From: Streptomyces griseomycini
GTDB taxonomy: Bacteria > Actinomycetota > Actinomycetes > Streptomycetales > Streptomycetaceae
Assembly (NCBI RefSeq): GCF_014203535.1
Contig: NZ_JACHJI010000009.1
Location: forward strand, 289,921-353,920
Reading direction: 5' to 3'
DNA: 64,000 nt
Positions 33,689-42,900 of this stretch are shown here, piece after piece; the first letter of the stretch is position 1; each line of letters starts with the position of its first letter. Position numbers and translations under genes: made by a program. The notes under the pieces were generated by a model. That model was given only the letters and a program-made list of their open reading frames with translations, was not told where the DNA came from and did not search any database.

Positions 33689-33959
33689 GGATGCACCACG
33701 GGTAGCCGGGGGTAGATGAGCGTGACCATACGCGAAGCGGAAGGACGACCGCAGTCACCGTCCGGGGTTGCGCGACACTTGCGCCTTTTGTGACGGATGT
33801 GCGGCACCCGAAGGGCCCTCGCGACCTCGTACGGCCCCGCTGCCGGGGGCAGGATACGGGGGACCGCGCCGTTTACCGCGGAACCTGGCACAGTGGAGGG
33901 GAACGTTCGCGTGGTCGTGGGCGTTGTGTCGATGGAACCGGTGTGAGGAGGGCGAGCGC

Positions 33960-34151
33960 ATGACGTACGACCGGCTGGTGTGCGCGAACTGCGCCGCGCC
34001 CGTGAGCGAGGGCCGGTGCCCGGTGTGCCGTGCGAACCGCGAGCGGCTGCAGCAGGAGAACTTCTTCGCGGGGCTGAACCCCATGGCGCTGGTCGCGCTG
34101 CTGGCGGTGCTGGTCGCGGCGGTGGCGCTGCTCGCCCACCAGACCGCCTGA
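33960..34151 (+). CDS. Small zinc-ribbon membrane protein
   Basis: 63 residues. The N-terminal half is a compact zinc ribbon with two Cys-x2-Cys knuckles (CANCAAPVSEGRCPVC). The C-terminal half is one membrane helix (ALVALLAVLVAAVALLA). ATG at 33960 with an excellent GAGGAGG site. Function unknown. Divergent from ftsE and followed by a strong terminator. Confidence 0.85.
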   Translation: MTYDRLVCANCAAPVSEGRCPVCRANRERLQQENFFAGLNPMALVALLAVLVAAVALLAHQTA

Positions 34152-34180
34152 CGTCGGCCTGACGCCGGGGACGAGACGTA

Positions 34181-34218
34181 CGAGGGGCCCGGAGCGCGGT
34201 GGCGCTCCGGGCCCCTCG
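34181..34218. terminator. Bidirectional terminator
   Basis: A perfect 17-bp stem (34181-34197 with 34202-34218) and a 4-nt loop between the convergent zinc-ribbon and LAETG-protein genes. Confidence 0.9.
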
Positions 34219-34258
34219 GCCTACGTCATGCGTACGCCGCGTACGCGCGCGGCCACCG

Positions 34259-34900
34259 TCAGGCGGCGGCGCCGCGGCCGGCCATGAGGCGCGGCAGCAC
34301 CCGGAAGCCGATGCCGCCGGCGATCATCGTGGCGGCACCGATCACCAGGAAGGTGGTCTCCATGGCACCGGTCTCGGCGAGCTCCTTGCCGTCACCCTGG
34401 GTGGAGGGCGCGGGGGCCTCGTCACCGGTGTCGGTCAGCGCCGAGGAGCCCTGCTCCTGGGGGGAGGCGCCACCGTCGGGGTCGGCGGCGTTGCCGCCAC
34501 CGTTACCGCCGCCGTTGCCCGGGGTGGTCGGGTCCTCGATGGGCTCCTCCGGCTCGGTGGGCTCGTTCGGCTCGGTGGGCTCCGGCTCGGTGGGCTCCTC
34601 CGGCGCGGTCGGCTTCCCGGTGGGCTCCTCGGGGGTCGTGGTCGGCGGCTCCTCGGGGATCGTGGTCGGCGGCTCCTCCGGGATCGTGGTCGGCGGGGTC
34701 TCCGGCGGGGTCGGCCCGCCGGTCGAGTCCTCGTCGTCGAGGTCCGCGGTGACACCGAGGCCGACGCCCTCTTCGCCCGCCTGGGCGCTCACGCCGATCT
34801 CGAGGGCGGAGGCCGCGCCGGCCGCGGTCAGCGAGGCACCGGCCGCGATCACGGCGCCGGCCGCGATCCGAGCGACACGGATCCGCGTCTTCTTGGTCAT
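34259..34900 (-). CDS. Sortase-anchored surface protein (LAETG) with Thr/Pro/Glu stalk
   Basis: 213 residues. A signal peptide (about 1-33: ARIAAGAVIAAGASLTAAGAA) is followed by a short domain, then a stalk of PEEP/TTIPEEP and TEP repeats (about 60-130), a Gly/Asn linker, the sorting motif LAETG, a membrane helix and a basic tail (RLMAGRGAAA). LAxTG is the class E sortase motif used by the long chaplins of Streptomyces, so the protein should be covalently attached to peptidoglycan. The stalk is probably a wall-spanning spacer. No adhesive domain is recognised. Confidence 0.87.
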   Translation of the reverse strand: MTKKTRIRVARIAAGAVIAAGASLTAAGAASALEIGVSAQAGEEGVGLGVTADLDDEDSTGGPTPPETPPTTIPEEPPTTIPEEPPTTTPEEPTGKPTAPEEPTEPEPTEPNEPTEPEEPIEDPTTPGNGGGNGGGNAADPDGGASPQEQGSSALTDTGDEAPAPSTQGDGKELAETGAMETTFLVIGAATMIAGGIGFRVLPRLMAGRGAAA

Positions 34901-35144
34901 GTGGTTGCTACCCCCAGTAGCTCATCGTCAATGAGGCCGCGCTCGGAGCCGTGATCAACGGGGGTAACTGCGGTGAAACGCCCCCCGGTTCACATGCGCC
35001 CCAGAGATACGCATGCCGCGCTTCACCCTTCCGATTTTTCAAAAGAACGTCAAGGCCGTTGCGTACGCGATGTCCGCCTACGCACGCTTTGCCGAATATC
35101 GCGGCCGTGAGTGTGATGTAAAACCCAGACATCCCGACACGGGA

Positions 35145-35179
35145 AAGGCAACCGCCGCCAGGAAGGCGGCAGTTGCCTT
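35145..35179 (-). terminator. Terminator of prfB
   Basis: A 15-bp stem with one mismatch (35145-35159 with 35165-35179), ending in AAGG/CCTT, 29 nt beyond the prfB stop. The rest of the spacer 34901-35144 holds no supported gene. Confidence 0.8.
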
Positions 35180-35207
35180 GTCGACAAAGCGCTGCTCGCG
35201 CGGAGGG

Positions 35208-36314
35208 TTACTTCTCCTGCTGCTTGCGCCAGCGAATTCCGGCCTCCAGGAAGCCGTCGATCTCACCGTTGAACACGGCCTCGGGGTTGCCGACCTCGTG
35301 CTCCGTGCGCAGGTCCTTGACCATCTGGTACGGGTGCAGCACGTACGAACGCATCTGGTTGCCCCAGGAGTTGCCGCCGTCGCCCTTGAGGGCGTCCATC
35401 TTGGCCTGTTCCTCCTGGCGGCGCCGCTCCAGCAGCTTGGCCTGGAGGACGTTCATCGCGGTGGCCTTGTTCTGGATCTGCGACCGCTCGTTCTGGCAGG
35501 AGACGACGATGCCGGTGGGGAGGTGCGTGATGCGCACCGCGGAGTCGGTGGTGTTCACGCCCTGGCCGCCGGGGCCGGAGGAGCGGTAGACGTCGATGCG
35601 CAGGTCGGACTCGTCGATGTCGACGTGGTCGGACTGCTCGACGACGGGGAGCACCTCGACGCCGGCGAAGGAGGTCTGCCGCCGGCCCTGGTTGTCGAAG
35701 GGCGAGATGCGCACGAGGCGGTGGGTGCCCTGCTCGACCGAGAGCGTGCCGTAGGCGTAGGGCGCCTGGACGGAGAAGGTGGTCGACTTGATGCCGGCCT
35801 CCTCCGCGTACGACGTCTCGATCAGCTCGGTCTTGTAGCCGCGCTGCTCGGCCCAGCGCAGGTACATGCGCTGCAGCTTCTCGGCGAAGTCGGCGGCGTC
35901 GACGCCGCCGGCCTCGGCGCGGATGTTGACGAGCGCCTCACGGGCGTCGTACTCGCCGGAGAGGAGGGTGCGCACCTCCATCTCGTCCAGCGCCTTCCTG
36001 ACCGCGGCGAGCTCGGACTCGGCCTCGGCACGGGTGTCCGGGTCGTCCTCCTCCTCGGCCATCTCGAAGAGCACGGCGAGATCGTCGATCCGGCCGCGCA
36101 GCGTCTCCGCCTTCCTGACCTCGGCCTGGAGGTGGGAGAGCTTGCTGGTGATCTTCTGCGCCTCGTCCGGGTTGTCCCACAGGGACGGCGCGGCCGCCTG
36201 CTCCTCGAGCACGGCGATGTCTGCCCTCATCTTGTCGAGGTCCAGGACGGCCTCGATCGACTCCATGGTCGAGGAGAGGGACTTGAGCTCTTCGGATACA
36301 TCGACGACTGCCAC
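35208..36314 (-). CDS. prfB: Peptide chain release factor 2
   Basis: 368 residues. It recognises UGA and UAA stop codons. The tripeptide anticodon-like SPF is in ISPFDNQGRRQTSF, and the catalytic GGQ is in SSGPGGQGVNTTDSA. GTG at 36314. The reading frame is continuous from the start, so the autoregulatory +1 frameshift (in-frame UGA early in the gene) found in many bacteria is absent here. Ends at a terminator. Confidence 0.96.
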   Translation of the reverse strand: MAVVDVSEELKSLSSTMESIEAVLDLDKMRADIAVLEEQAAAPSLWDNPDEAQKITSKLSHLQAEVRKAETLRGRIDDLAVLFEMAEEEDDPDTRAEAESELAAVRKALDEMEVRTLLSGEYDAREALVNIRAEAGGVDAADFAEKLQRMYLRWAEQRGYKTELIETSYAEEAGIKSTTFSVQAPYAYGTLSVEQGTHRLVRISPFDNQGRRQTSFAGVEVLPVVEQSDHVDIDESDLRIDVYRSSGPGGQGVNTTDSAVRITHLPTGIVVSCQNERSQIQNKATAMNVLQAKLLERRRQEEQAKMDALKGDGGNSWGNQMRSYVLHPYQMVKDLRTEHEVGNPEAVFNGEIDGFLEAGIRWRKQQEK

Positions 36315-36382
36315 GCCCTCCAGCGTAACGGCTCCGCCGGGCGACCCACGCCGGGCGCGGGCCGCGAAGAGGGCGTACCAGG

Positions 36383-37630
36383 TCAGGGCGTCGCCGGGGC
36401 GGATTTCTCCGTGTCCTGGGAAGGGTCCGTGCCGTCGTCCGAGCCGGCCAGCCAGGCGCCGACGCCCGCCGCCGTCGCCAGGACCACCGCCGCCACGGCC
36501 AGGGTCAGGCGGCGCCGGCGGGTGATCGCGCGGTTGCGGGCCGAGCCGGGGCGGGGGGCGCCGGCCGCGCGGGGGGCCCGGGCCGTGCCGCGGGCGCCGC
36601 CGGCGAGCTCGTCGGGGGCCGGCACCCGCATCGACGTGTGGGTGTCGCGGTTGGAGTCGGTCGGCCGCGCGCCCGGCACCAGCGGGACCGCGCCGCGCCG
36701 CCGCACCGGCGCCCCGGCGGCCGGGACCGGGCCGGACGCCCGGTCGTCCTCCGCCGCCTCCTCCGTCAGCCCGGTGTCCGGCTCGTCCACGTCCAGCGGC
36801 GGCATCCCCGCCAGCATCGGCAGCAGCTCCCGCAGCCGCGCGGCCAGCTCGGAGGCGCGCAGCCGCGACGCCGGGGCCTTCGCCAGGCACTGCACCAGCA
36901 GCTGCCACAGCTCGTCGGGGATGCCGGGGAGGGGGACGACGGTCTCGGTGACGTGGCGGCGCAGCACGGCGCCGGGGTGCCCGCCGCCGAACGGCGTGAA
37001 GCCCGCGAGCAGCTCGTACAGGACCGTGGCCAGCGCGTAGATGTCGACCGACGCGCGCGGCGGCAGGCCCTCCACGATCTCCGGGGCCAGGTAGTCCGGC
37101 GTCCCGATGATCTTCGTGGCACGGGTCCGGCGCGGGGTGTCGATGAGCTTGGCCACACCGAAGTCCGTCAGCAGCGCGCGGTGCGAGCCGCCCGGGCCCA
37201 GCGGGCCCTGCATGTCCAGCAGCACGTTCTCCGGCTTGACGTCCCGGTGCACGACCCCCGCCGCGTGCGCCGCCGCCAGCCCGTCCGCGACGTCGGCGGC
37301 GATCGCCACCGCCGCCTCGGGCGCGAGCCTGCGCTCGCGGTCGAGGCGGGTGCGCAGGTCCGTACCGCGGACCAGGTCCATGACCAGGGCGAGGTCGTTG
37401 CCGTCGACCACCAGGTCGCGCACGGAGACGACGTGCGGGTGCTCCAGGCCGAGCAGCGCCGTCCGTTCCTGTACGAAGCGGCCGACCAGCTCCTGGTCCG
37501 AGGCGAGGTCCTCACGCAGCAGCTTGATGGCGACGGGCCCCTCGGGGCCCTCGCCCAGCCACACCGTGCCGGCGCTGCCCCGCCCGAGGATCTGGTGGGC
37601 GGTGTACCGGCTGCCGATCTTCCGTGCCAA
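36383..37630 (-). CDS. pkaB: Transmembrane Ser/Thr protein kinase (PkaB-like)
   Basis: 415 residues. The kinase domain occupies about 1-265: glycine loop LGRGSAGTVWLG, ATP Lys in VAIKLL, catalytic loop HRDVKPENVLL, DFG and APE motifs (LTDFGVAK, YLAPEIVEG). A Pro/Ala/Arg-rich linker (270-370), one membrane helix (TLAVAAVVLATAAGVGAWLAG) and a very short outer tail follow. With almost no sensor domain outside, the signal is probably intracellular. Size and the neighbouring kinase match PkaB of S. coelicolor (about 417 residues). ATG at 37630, 120 nt downstream of the second kinase on the same strand. Confidence 0.9.
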   Translation of the reverse strand: MARKIGSRYTAHQILGRGSAGTVWLGEGPEGPVAIKLLREDLASDQELVGRFVQERTALLGLEHPHVVSVRDLVVDGNDLALVMDLVRGTDLRTRLDRERRLAPEAAVAIAADVADGLAAAHAAGVVHRDVKPENVLLDMQGPLGPGGSHRALLTDFGVAKLIDTPRRTRATKIIGTPDYLAPEIVEGLPPRASVDIYALATVLYELLAGFTPFGGGHPGAVLRRHVTETVVPLPGIPDELWQLLVQCLAKAPASRLRASELAARLRELLPMLAGMPPLDVDEPDTGLTEEAAEDDRASGPVPAAGAPVRRRGAVPLVPGARPTDSNRDTHTSMRVPAPDELAGGARGTARAPRAAGAPRPGSARNRAITRRRRLTLAVAAVVLATAAGVGAWLAGSDDGTDPSQDTEKSAPATP

Positions 37631-37752
37631 GACTGCTCCTACCGACGCGTGTTGCCGCTAAAACTACGCGTCCGGGGAGCCGGCCTTCACAACGGATCCC
37701 GAAATCAGCCCTCAGATGTCGACAAATCAGCAAACACGCCGGACCGGTCGGC

Positions 37753-39477
37753 TCAGCCGGACCCCGAGGAGCCGCCCAGGTCCTCGATCCAGCCCGTCAC
37801 CGTGCCGAACCAGTCGGTCAGCTGTTCCCAGTAGCCCTTGCCGGTGCCGATCCACTCCTGCAGCGGGCTCAGCTCCCAGACCAGCCATCCGGCGACGAAC
37901 AGGATGACGAGGGTGAACAGGCACCCCTTCAGACAGCCCAGCCCGGGGATCCGCATCGGGTTGGCGCTGCGCTGCCGCTGCCGGGGTTCCCGCGCGGGGC
38001 GCTGCGGCTCCGGCGCCGGGGCGTACCGCTGCGGCTGGGGCTGCTGAGGCCGCTGGTGCTGCGGCGGGGGCGGGGGCGGGGCGTACCGCTGGGGCTGGGG
38101 CTGCTGCGGGTAGCCGTACCCGGGGCCGGGCTGCTGGGGCCCCGGCTGGGGCTGCCGGCTCCGCTGGGGCGGCTGCTGCGGCCGGGCGACCTGCCGCTGG
38201 GGGCGGCGGCGCAGCGGGTCCTGACCGGGGTCGAGGTACTGGACCTGGGTCTGCTCGTTGCGGTCCCGGGCCGCGCGCATCTGGTTCTGCCAGGGGTGCG
38301 GGTCCTCCGGACCGGGCTGTCCGGGCTGCCCCGGGCCTCCCTGACCGCCCTGCCCGGGCGGCACCGGCGGCATGACGGCGGTCGGGTCGGCCGCACCGCT
38401 CTGGGGGAGCACGGCCGTCGGGTCGGCGGCGCCGGCCGGACCGCCGGTGTGCGGCAGGACGCTGGTCGCGGCATTGGGGTCGGGGGCGCCGTTCGGGTTC
38501 TGCGGCAGCACCTGGGTCGGGTCGGCGGCGCCGGGCGCGCCGGGCGCGCCGGGCACCGGCGCGGGCGCCGGGTCGGGCGCGAGGAGCGCGCCGACGTTCT
38601 CGGCCGCGGCGATCTGCGCGGAGTTCGCGTGCACGCCGATGCCCTCGGCGACGACGCGCAGGCCGCGCGCGAGGTTCTCGGCGCTGGGCCGTTCGTCGGG
38701 GTTCTTGCGCAGGCAGCGCTCGATGACCGTCCACAGCGGGTCGGGGACGGTGGAGGGGCGGCGCGGTTCGGCGCTCAGGTGCTGGTGCAGCACCTCCAGG
38801 GCGGAGCTCCCGGAGAACGGCGGGCGGCCGGTGACCAGTTCGTAGAGCAGGATGCCGGCGCCGTAGATGTCGACGGCGGAGGTCTGCGGGCGGCCCTCGG
38901 CGGACTCCGGCGCCACGTACGCGGGCGTGCCGACGAACTCGTGGGTGCGGGTCAGGCCCGGGGAGTCGGCGAGGCGGGCGATGCCGAAGTCGGTCAGCAT
39001 CGGGTGCATCTCGCCGTGCTCCTGCTTGAGCAGGACGTTGGCCGGCTTCAGGTCGCGGTGCACCACGCCGTCGGCGTGGCTGGCGGCGAGCGCGTCGGAG
39101 ATCTGGGCGGTCAGCAGCGCGGCGGCCACCGGGGTGAAGGGACCGTTCTCGCGGAGGTGGCGGTGCAGGTCGGGACCGTCGATGAGGTCCATGACCAGGG
39201 CCAGCAGATCGCCCTCGACCACCAGGTCGCGGACCCGGACGATGTTGGGATGGGTCAGCCGCAGCAGGACGGAGCGCTCGCGCAGGAACCGCATCACGAC
39301 GTCGGCGTCGTTCGCGAGCTCCTCCTTGAGGACCTTGATCGCGACGGTCTCGCCGGGCTGTCCGGGCACGGCCGCCTCGGCGCCCGCCGTCTCCCGCTGG
39401 CGGGCTCGCCAGACGGTGCCCGTGGCGCCGCGCCCGAGCGGCTCCTCGAGCAGGTACTTGCTGCCTACCGGCCGCAC
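37753..39477 (-). CDS. pkaA: Transmembrane Ser/Thr protein kinase (PkaA-like)
   Basis: 574 residues. The kinase domain is at about 1-275: LGRGATGTVWRA, VAIKVL, HRDLKPANVLL, TDFGIARL, YVAPESAEG. A low-complexity linker rich in Pro/Gln (280-510) follows, with repeats such as ADPTAVLP and PQRYAP, then a membrane helix (GCLFTLVILFVAGWLVWEL) and a 40-residue outer tail. GTG at 39477 with GGGAG upstream. Corresponds to PkaA of S. coelicolor in position and layout. The ADPT-V-LP repeats contain Thr residues that could serve as phosphosites for FHA readers such as the one encoded divergently. Confidence 0.9.
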   Translation of the reverse strand: MRPVGSKYLLEEPLGRGATGTVWRARQRETAGAEAAVPGQPGETVAIKVLKEELANDADVVMRFLRERSVLLRLTHPNIVRVRDLVVEGDLLALVMDLIDGPDLHRHLRENGPFTPVAAALLTAQISDALAASHADGVVHRDLKPANVLLKQEHGEMHPMLTDFGIARLADSPGLTRTHEFVGTPAYVAPESAEGRPQTSAVDIYGAGILLYELVTGRPPFSGSSALEVLHQHLSAEPRRPSTVPDPLWTVIERCLRKNPDERPSAENLARGLRVVAEGIGVHANSAQIAAAENVGALLAPDPAPAPVPGAPGAPGAADPTQVLPQNPNGAPDPNAATSVLPHTGGPAGAADPTAVLPQSGAADPTAVMPPVPPGQGGQGGPGQPGQPGPEDPHPWQNQMRAARDRNEQTQVQYLDPGQDPLRRRPQRQVARPQQPPQRSRQPQPGPQQPGPGYGYPQQPQPQRYAPPPPPPQHQRPQQPQPQRYAPAPEPQRPAREPRQRQRSANPMRIPGLGCLKGCLFTLVILFVAGWLVWELSPLQEWIGTGKGYWEQLTDWFGTVTGWIEDLGGSSGSG

Positions 39478-39956
39478 GTCATGCGCTCCCTGCTGCTTGC
39501 TTGGCCGGCGTACACCGTGGTTCGCCGTGCTGCGGAATGTTCCGACCCACTCTAGTGCCGCCTCGCGGGATACCGGCTTGCCGAGACGGGGCCGATCGGT
39601 CCGCCGCCCCGGCGTCGTCCTTCCGTGGGTCCTGGGTACCGGTACCCGTCCGTGTCCGAAGGAAAGACGCTCGACCCGGTCCGTTGGTTGCCGGATGCCG
39701 GACGTGACCGATCTCAAGTGATCCCGGAACGATCACCGGCTCCGCACCGGTCAGGCATTTTTGCGGGCAGAGCCGACCAATCAAGATCATTTGATGCCGG
39801 GCGGCGGGCGCGTTGTCGGTGGCAGGTGCGAGGATGCCTCCCAGTACTGGCCGTACGTGCGCGTGTGGCGGTGGGGGAAGTCCGCGGAGGGGGACCGCGG
39901 GGCGGCTTCGTCCCCCCGTGTCGCGGGCGCCCGCGCAGAAGGGACCGCTGACGGCG
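39478..39956. other. Divergent regulatory region between the kinase operon and the FHA-ATPase gene
   Basis: 479 nt with no supported gene. It includes a stretch at 39715-39800 that is AT-rich for this genome and contains an inverted repeat GTGATC-N7-GATCAC (39718-39736) and a weaker repeat around ATCAAGATCATTTGAT (39780-39795). These are candidate operators or promoter elements for the FHA gene. Confidence 0.45.
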
Positions 39957-42900
39957 ATGCAGATCCGGCTGACCGTCGTTGACCCGCTGGGCCCGTCCTC
40001 CCCCGCGCGGGACCGGGCCGCGAGCCGCGACGTACTGGTCACGGCGCCCGCCGGCACGGCCCTGGCCGCGGTCGCCTCCGCGCTGGCCTCGGCGGCCTCC
40101 GGCGGTGACGGCGCGTCCGGCTCCTCGGGCGCCCCGGTGCTGTACGCCGGTGACCGGCGGCTGGACGCCCAGCGCTGCACGCTCGGCGAGCCGCCGCTGA
40201 TCGACGGCGCGGTGCTGGCCGTGGGCGCCCCGGGCGAGCCGGAGCCGCACCCCGAGCTGGACGACGCCCCGACCCGCCTCCACGTCGTCGCCGGTCCCGA
40301 CGCGGGCGGGGTGCACCTGCTGCACGGCGGCGAGATCCGCATAGGCCGCTCCGCCGACGCCGACGTGCCGCTCGACGACCCGGACGTCTCCCGGCTGCAC
40401 TGCGCGGTGACGGTCGGCCCGGACGGCCGGGTCTCGGTGGCCGACCTCGGCTCCACCAACGGCACGACGCTGGACGGCAGGCGGGTGGGCTCCCGCCCGG
40501 TCCGTTTCGCACCGGGCGCGCTGCTGCGGATCGGGGAGTCCGCCCTGCGGCTCACCCCGTCCGCGGGACCGGCGGCGCGGGCGGAGACGACGCCGGACGG
40601 CGAGGGGCACGTGCGCGTGCCGGCGCCCCGGCACGGGCGGGCCGACGGCGCGGACGCCCCCGTGCGCGGGGCGGCGCCGTCGGCGCCCACCCACCACGCC
40701 CACGGCGCGGGCGGAGCCCCGCAGGTGCCGGGACAGGGCGGGGCGCCGGGGATCGAGGGCCGTGGGGCGGACCCGGACCCCGGAGGGCACGCGGTGCACA
40801 CGGCCGTTCGCGGGGACGCGCCGCGCCTGCCCAAGGGGCGCCGCGTGTCGCAGCCGCCGTCCCCGGACGGGCGCGCGCACCCGGGCCGCTCCGTCCCGAA
40901 CCCGCGCCCGGGGGAGCCCGGCGCCGCCGGTGAGCGCCCTTCCGTGACGGAACCCGGCGCGACCGGGGGCGGAACGCCCGGCGGCGGCGCTCCCGGCCGA
41001 CGGCCCGGCGGGGCGACCGGTCCGACGTCCGGCCACCTGACCGGTGACGCCCCCGCCGCCGTCCGGGGCGGGACGCCCGACGGCGCGTCCGGCCTCCTCA
41101 CCGGCCCGACCACCGGACCCGCCACCGGCCGCATGCCCGGCGGCGCGCACGTCGACCCCCGGGACGAGGCACCCGGCGCCACACCCGGTCAGGTCGCCGG
41201 CGGCCCGACCACCGGACCCGCCACCGGCCGCATGTCCGGCGCCGTCCCCGTCACCGCTGCGCGCCCCGCCACCCGCAAGGGCACCCCCGTGCGCGGCACC
41301 GACCTCCCCCCGGCCCCGGGGGGACGCAGGCGGGGCGGGCTCACCGCCTGGGCGCGGCGGCTGGCCGGCGGGCGGCAGGAGCAGGCGGCGGACGCGCGGG
41401 ACGCGTACGGCGAGGGGGCGGCCGGCGCCGCACCCGGGCCCGGCGCGGCCGCCCCCGCCCTCCCCGAGACCTGGCCGGACCCCGCCACGCTGCTGCTGAC
41501 CGCGCTGGGCCCCGGCCCCCGGTTGTGGGAGCGCGGACCGGACCACCCCGAGGTCCTCGCGGTGCGGCTCGGCACGGCCGACCGGGCGGCGCCGGACGGC
41601 TCCGGCCTGCTGCCCGCCGTACCGGTGACGTCGGGACTGCGCGAGGTCGGCGCGCTGGGACTGGCCGGTCCGCGGGAGCGGCTGGCCGGGCTGGCCCGCG
41701 CGGTGCTGGCCCAGCTCGCCGCGCTGCACTCCCCCGATCTCCTGGAGATCGTCCTGATCGCCGCGGACCGCTCCCGCCCCCTCGAGGAACGCACCGCCGA
41801 GTGGTCGTGGCTGGGCTGGCTGCCGCACGTACGCCCGGGGCACGGCCAGGACTGCCGCCTGCTCCTCGCGCACGACCACGAACAGGCCACCGCCCGCGCC
41901 GAGGAACTGCTGCGCCGGCTGGAGGACCACGACCACGCGACCGGGGCGGCCCCGGCCCTCCCCCCGGCGGGGCGGGCCGCCGCGGCCGCCCGGCGTCCCT
42001 CCTGGGCCCGGGGCGGCGACGGCGGCACCGACGGGACGGACGGCTTCGCGGGGCCGTACACCGTGGTCGTCGTGGACGGCGACCCCGGGGGCGCCGAGCT
42101 GCGCGCGGCGGTGGCACGGCTGGCCGTGGAGGGGCCGCGGGCCGGGATCCACCTGGTGTGCCTCGCCGAGACGGCCGCCGCCTCCCCGGCGTCCCCGGTG
42201 ACGGAGACGTACGAGGCGGCCTGCGCGGTGGCACCGGGTTTCCGGGAGTGCGGTGCCGTCGCCCTGCTCAGCGGCGACGTGGCGACCGCCCTGCGGCTGG
42301 TGCGGGTGGCCCGGACCGGCTCCGGGGCGCCCTCCGGTCCCGTCGGCCACGGCACCGTCGCCACGGTCGACGCGGTCTCCCCCGCCTGGGCCGAGCGGTT
42401 CGCGCGGGCGCTGGCTCCGCTGCGCACGGACGGCACCGCCGGGCGGCGGCACGCGCGCGTGTCGGCGCCGCTGCCCCCGTCGGCGCGGCTGCTGGACGAA
42501 CTGGGCCTGGCCCGGGCCACCCCGGCCTCGCTGATGGCCCGCTGGGCGGACGCGGCCGACGACACCCAGGCGCTCGGCGGACGCGTCACCGCCGTCCTGG
42601 GCGCCGGACCGCGCGGCCCGGTCACCGCCGATCTCGTCGCCGACGGGCCGCATCTGCTGGTCGAGGGGCCGCCCGGCAGCGGCCGTACCGAACTGCTGCG
42701 CGCGGTCGTCGCCTCGCTGGCCGCCGCCGAGCGGCCCGACCGGCTGGGCGTCGTGCTGGTCGACGGCCGGGGCGGCCCCGCGACGGACGACGGGCCCGGC
42801 GAGGGCCTGCGCGTGTGCACGGACGTCCCGCACGTCACCACCCACCTCACCGCCAACGACCCGGTGCGCATGCGGGAGTTCGCCCAGTCGCTGAGCGCCG

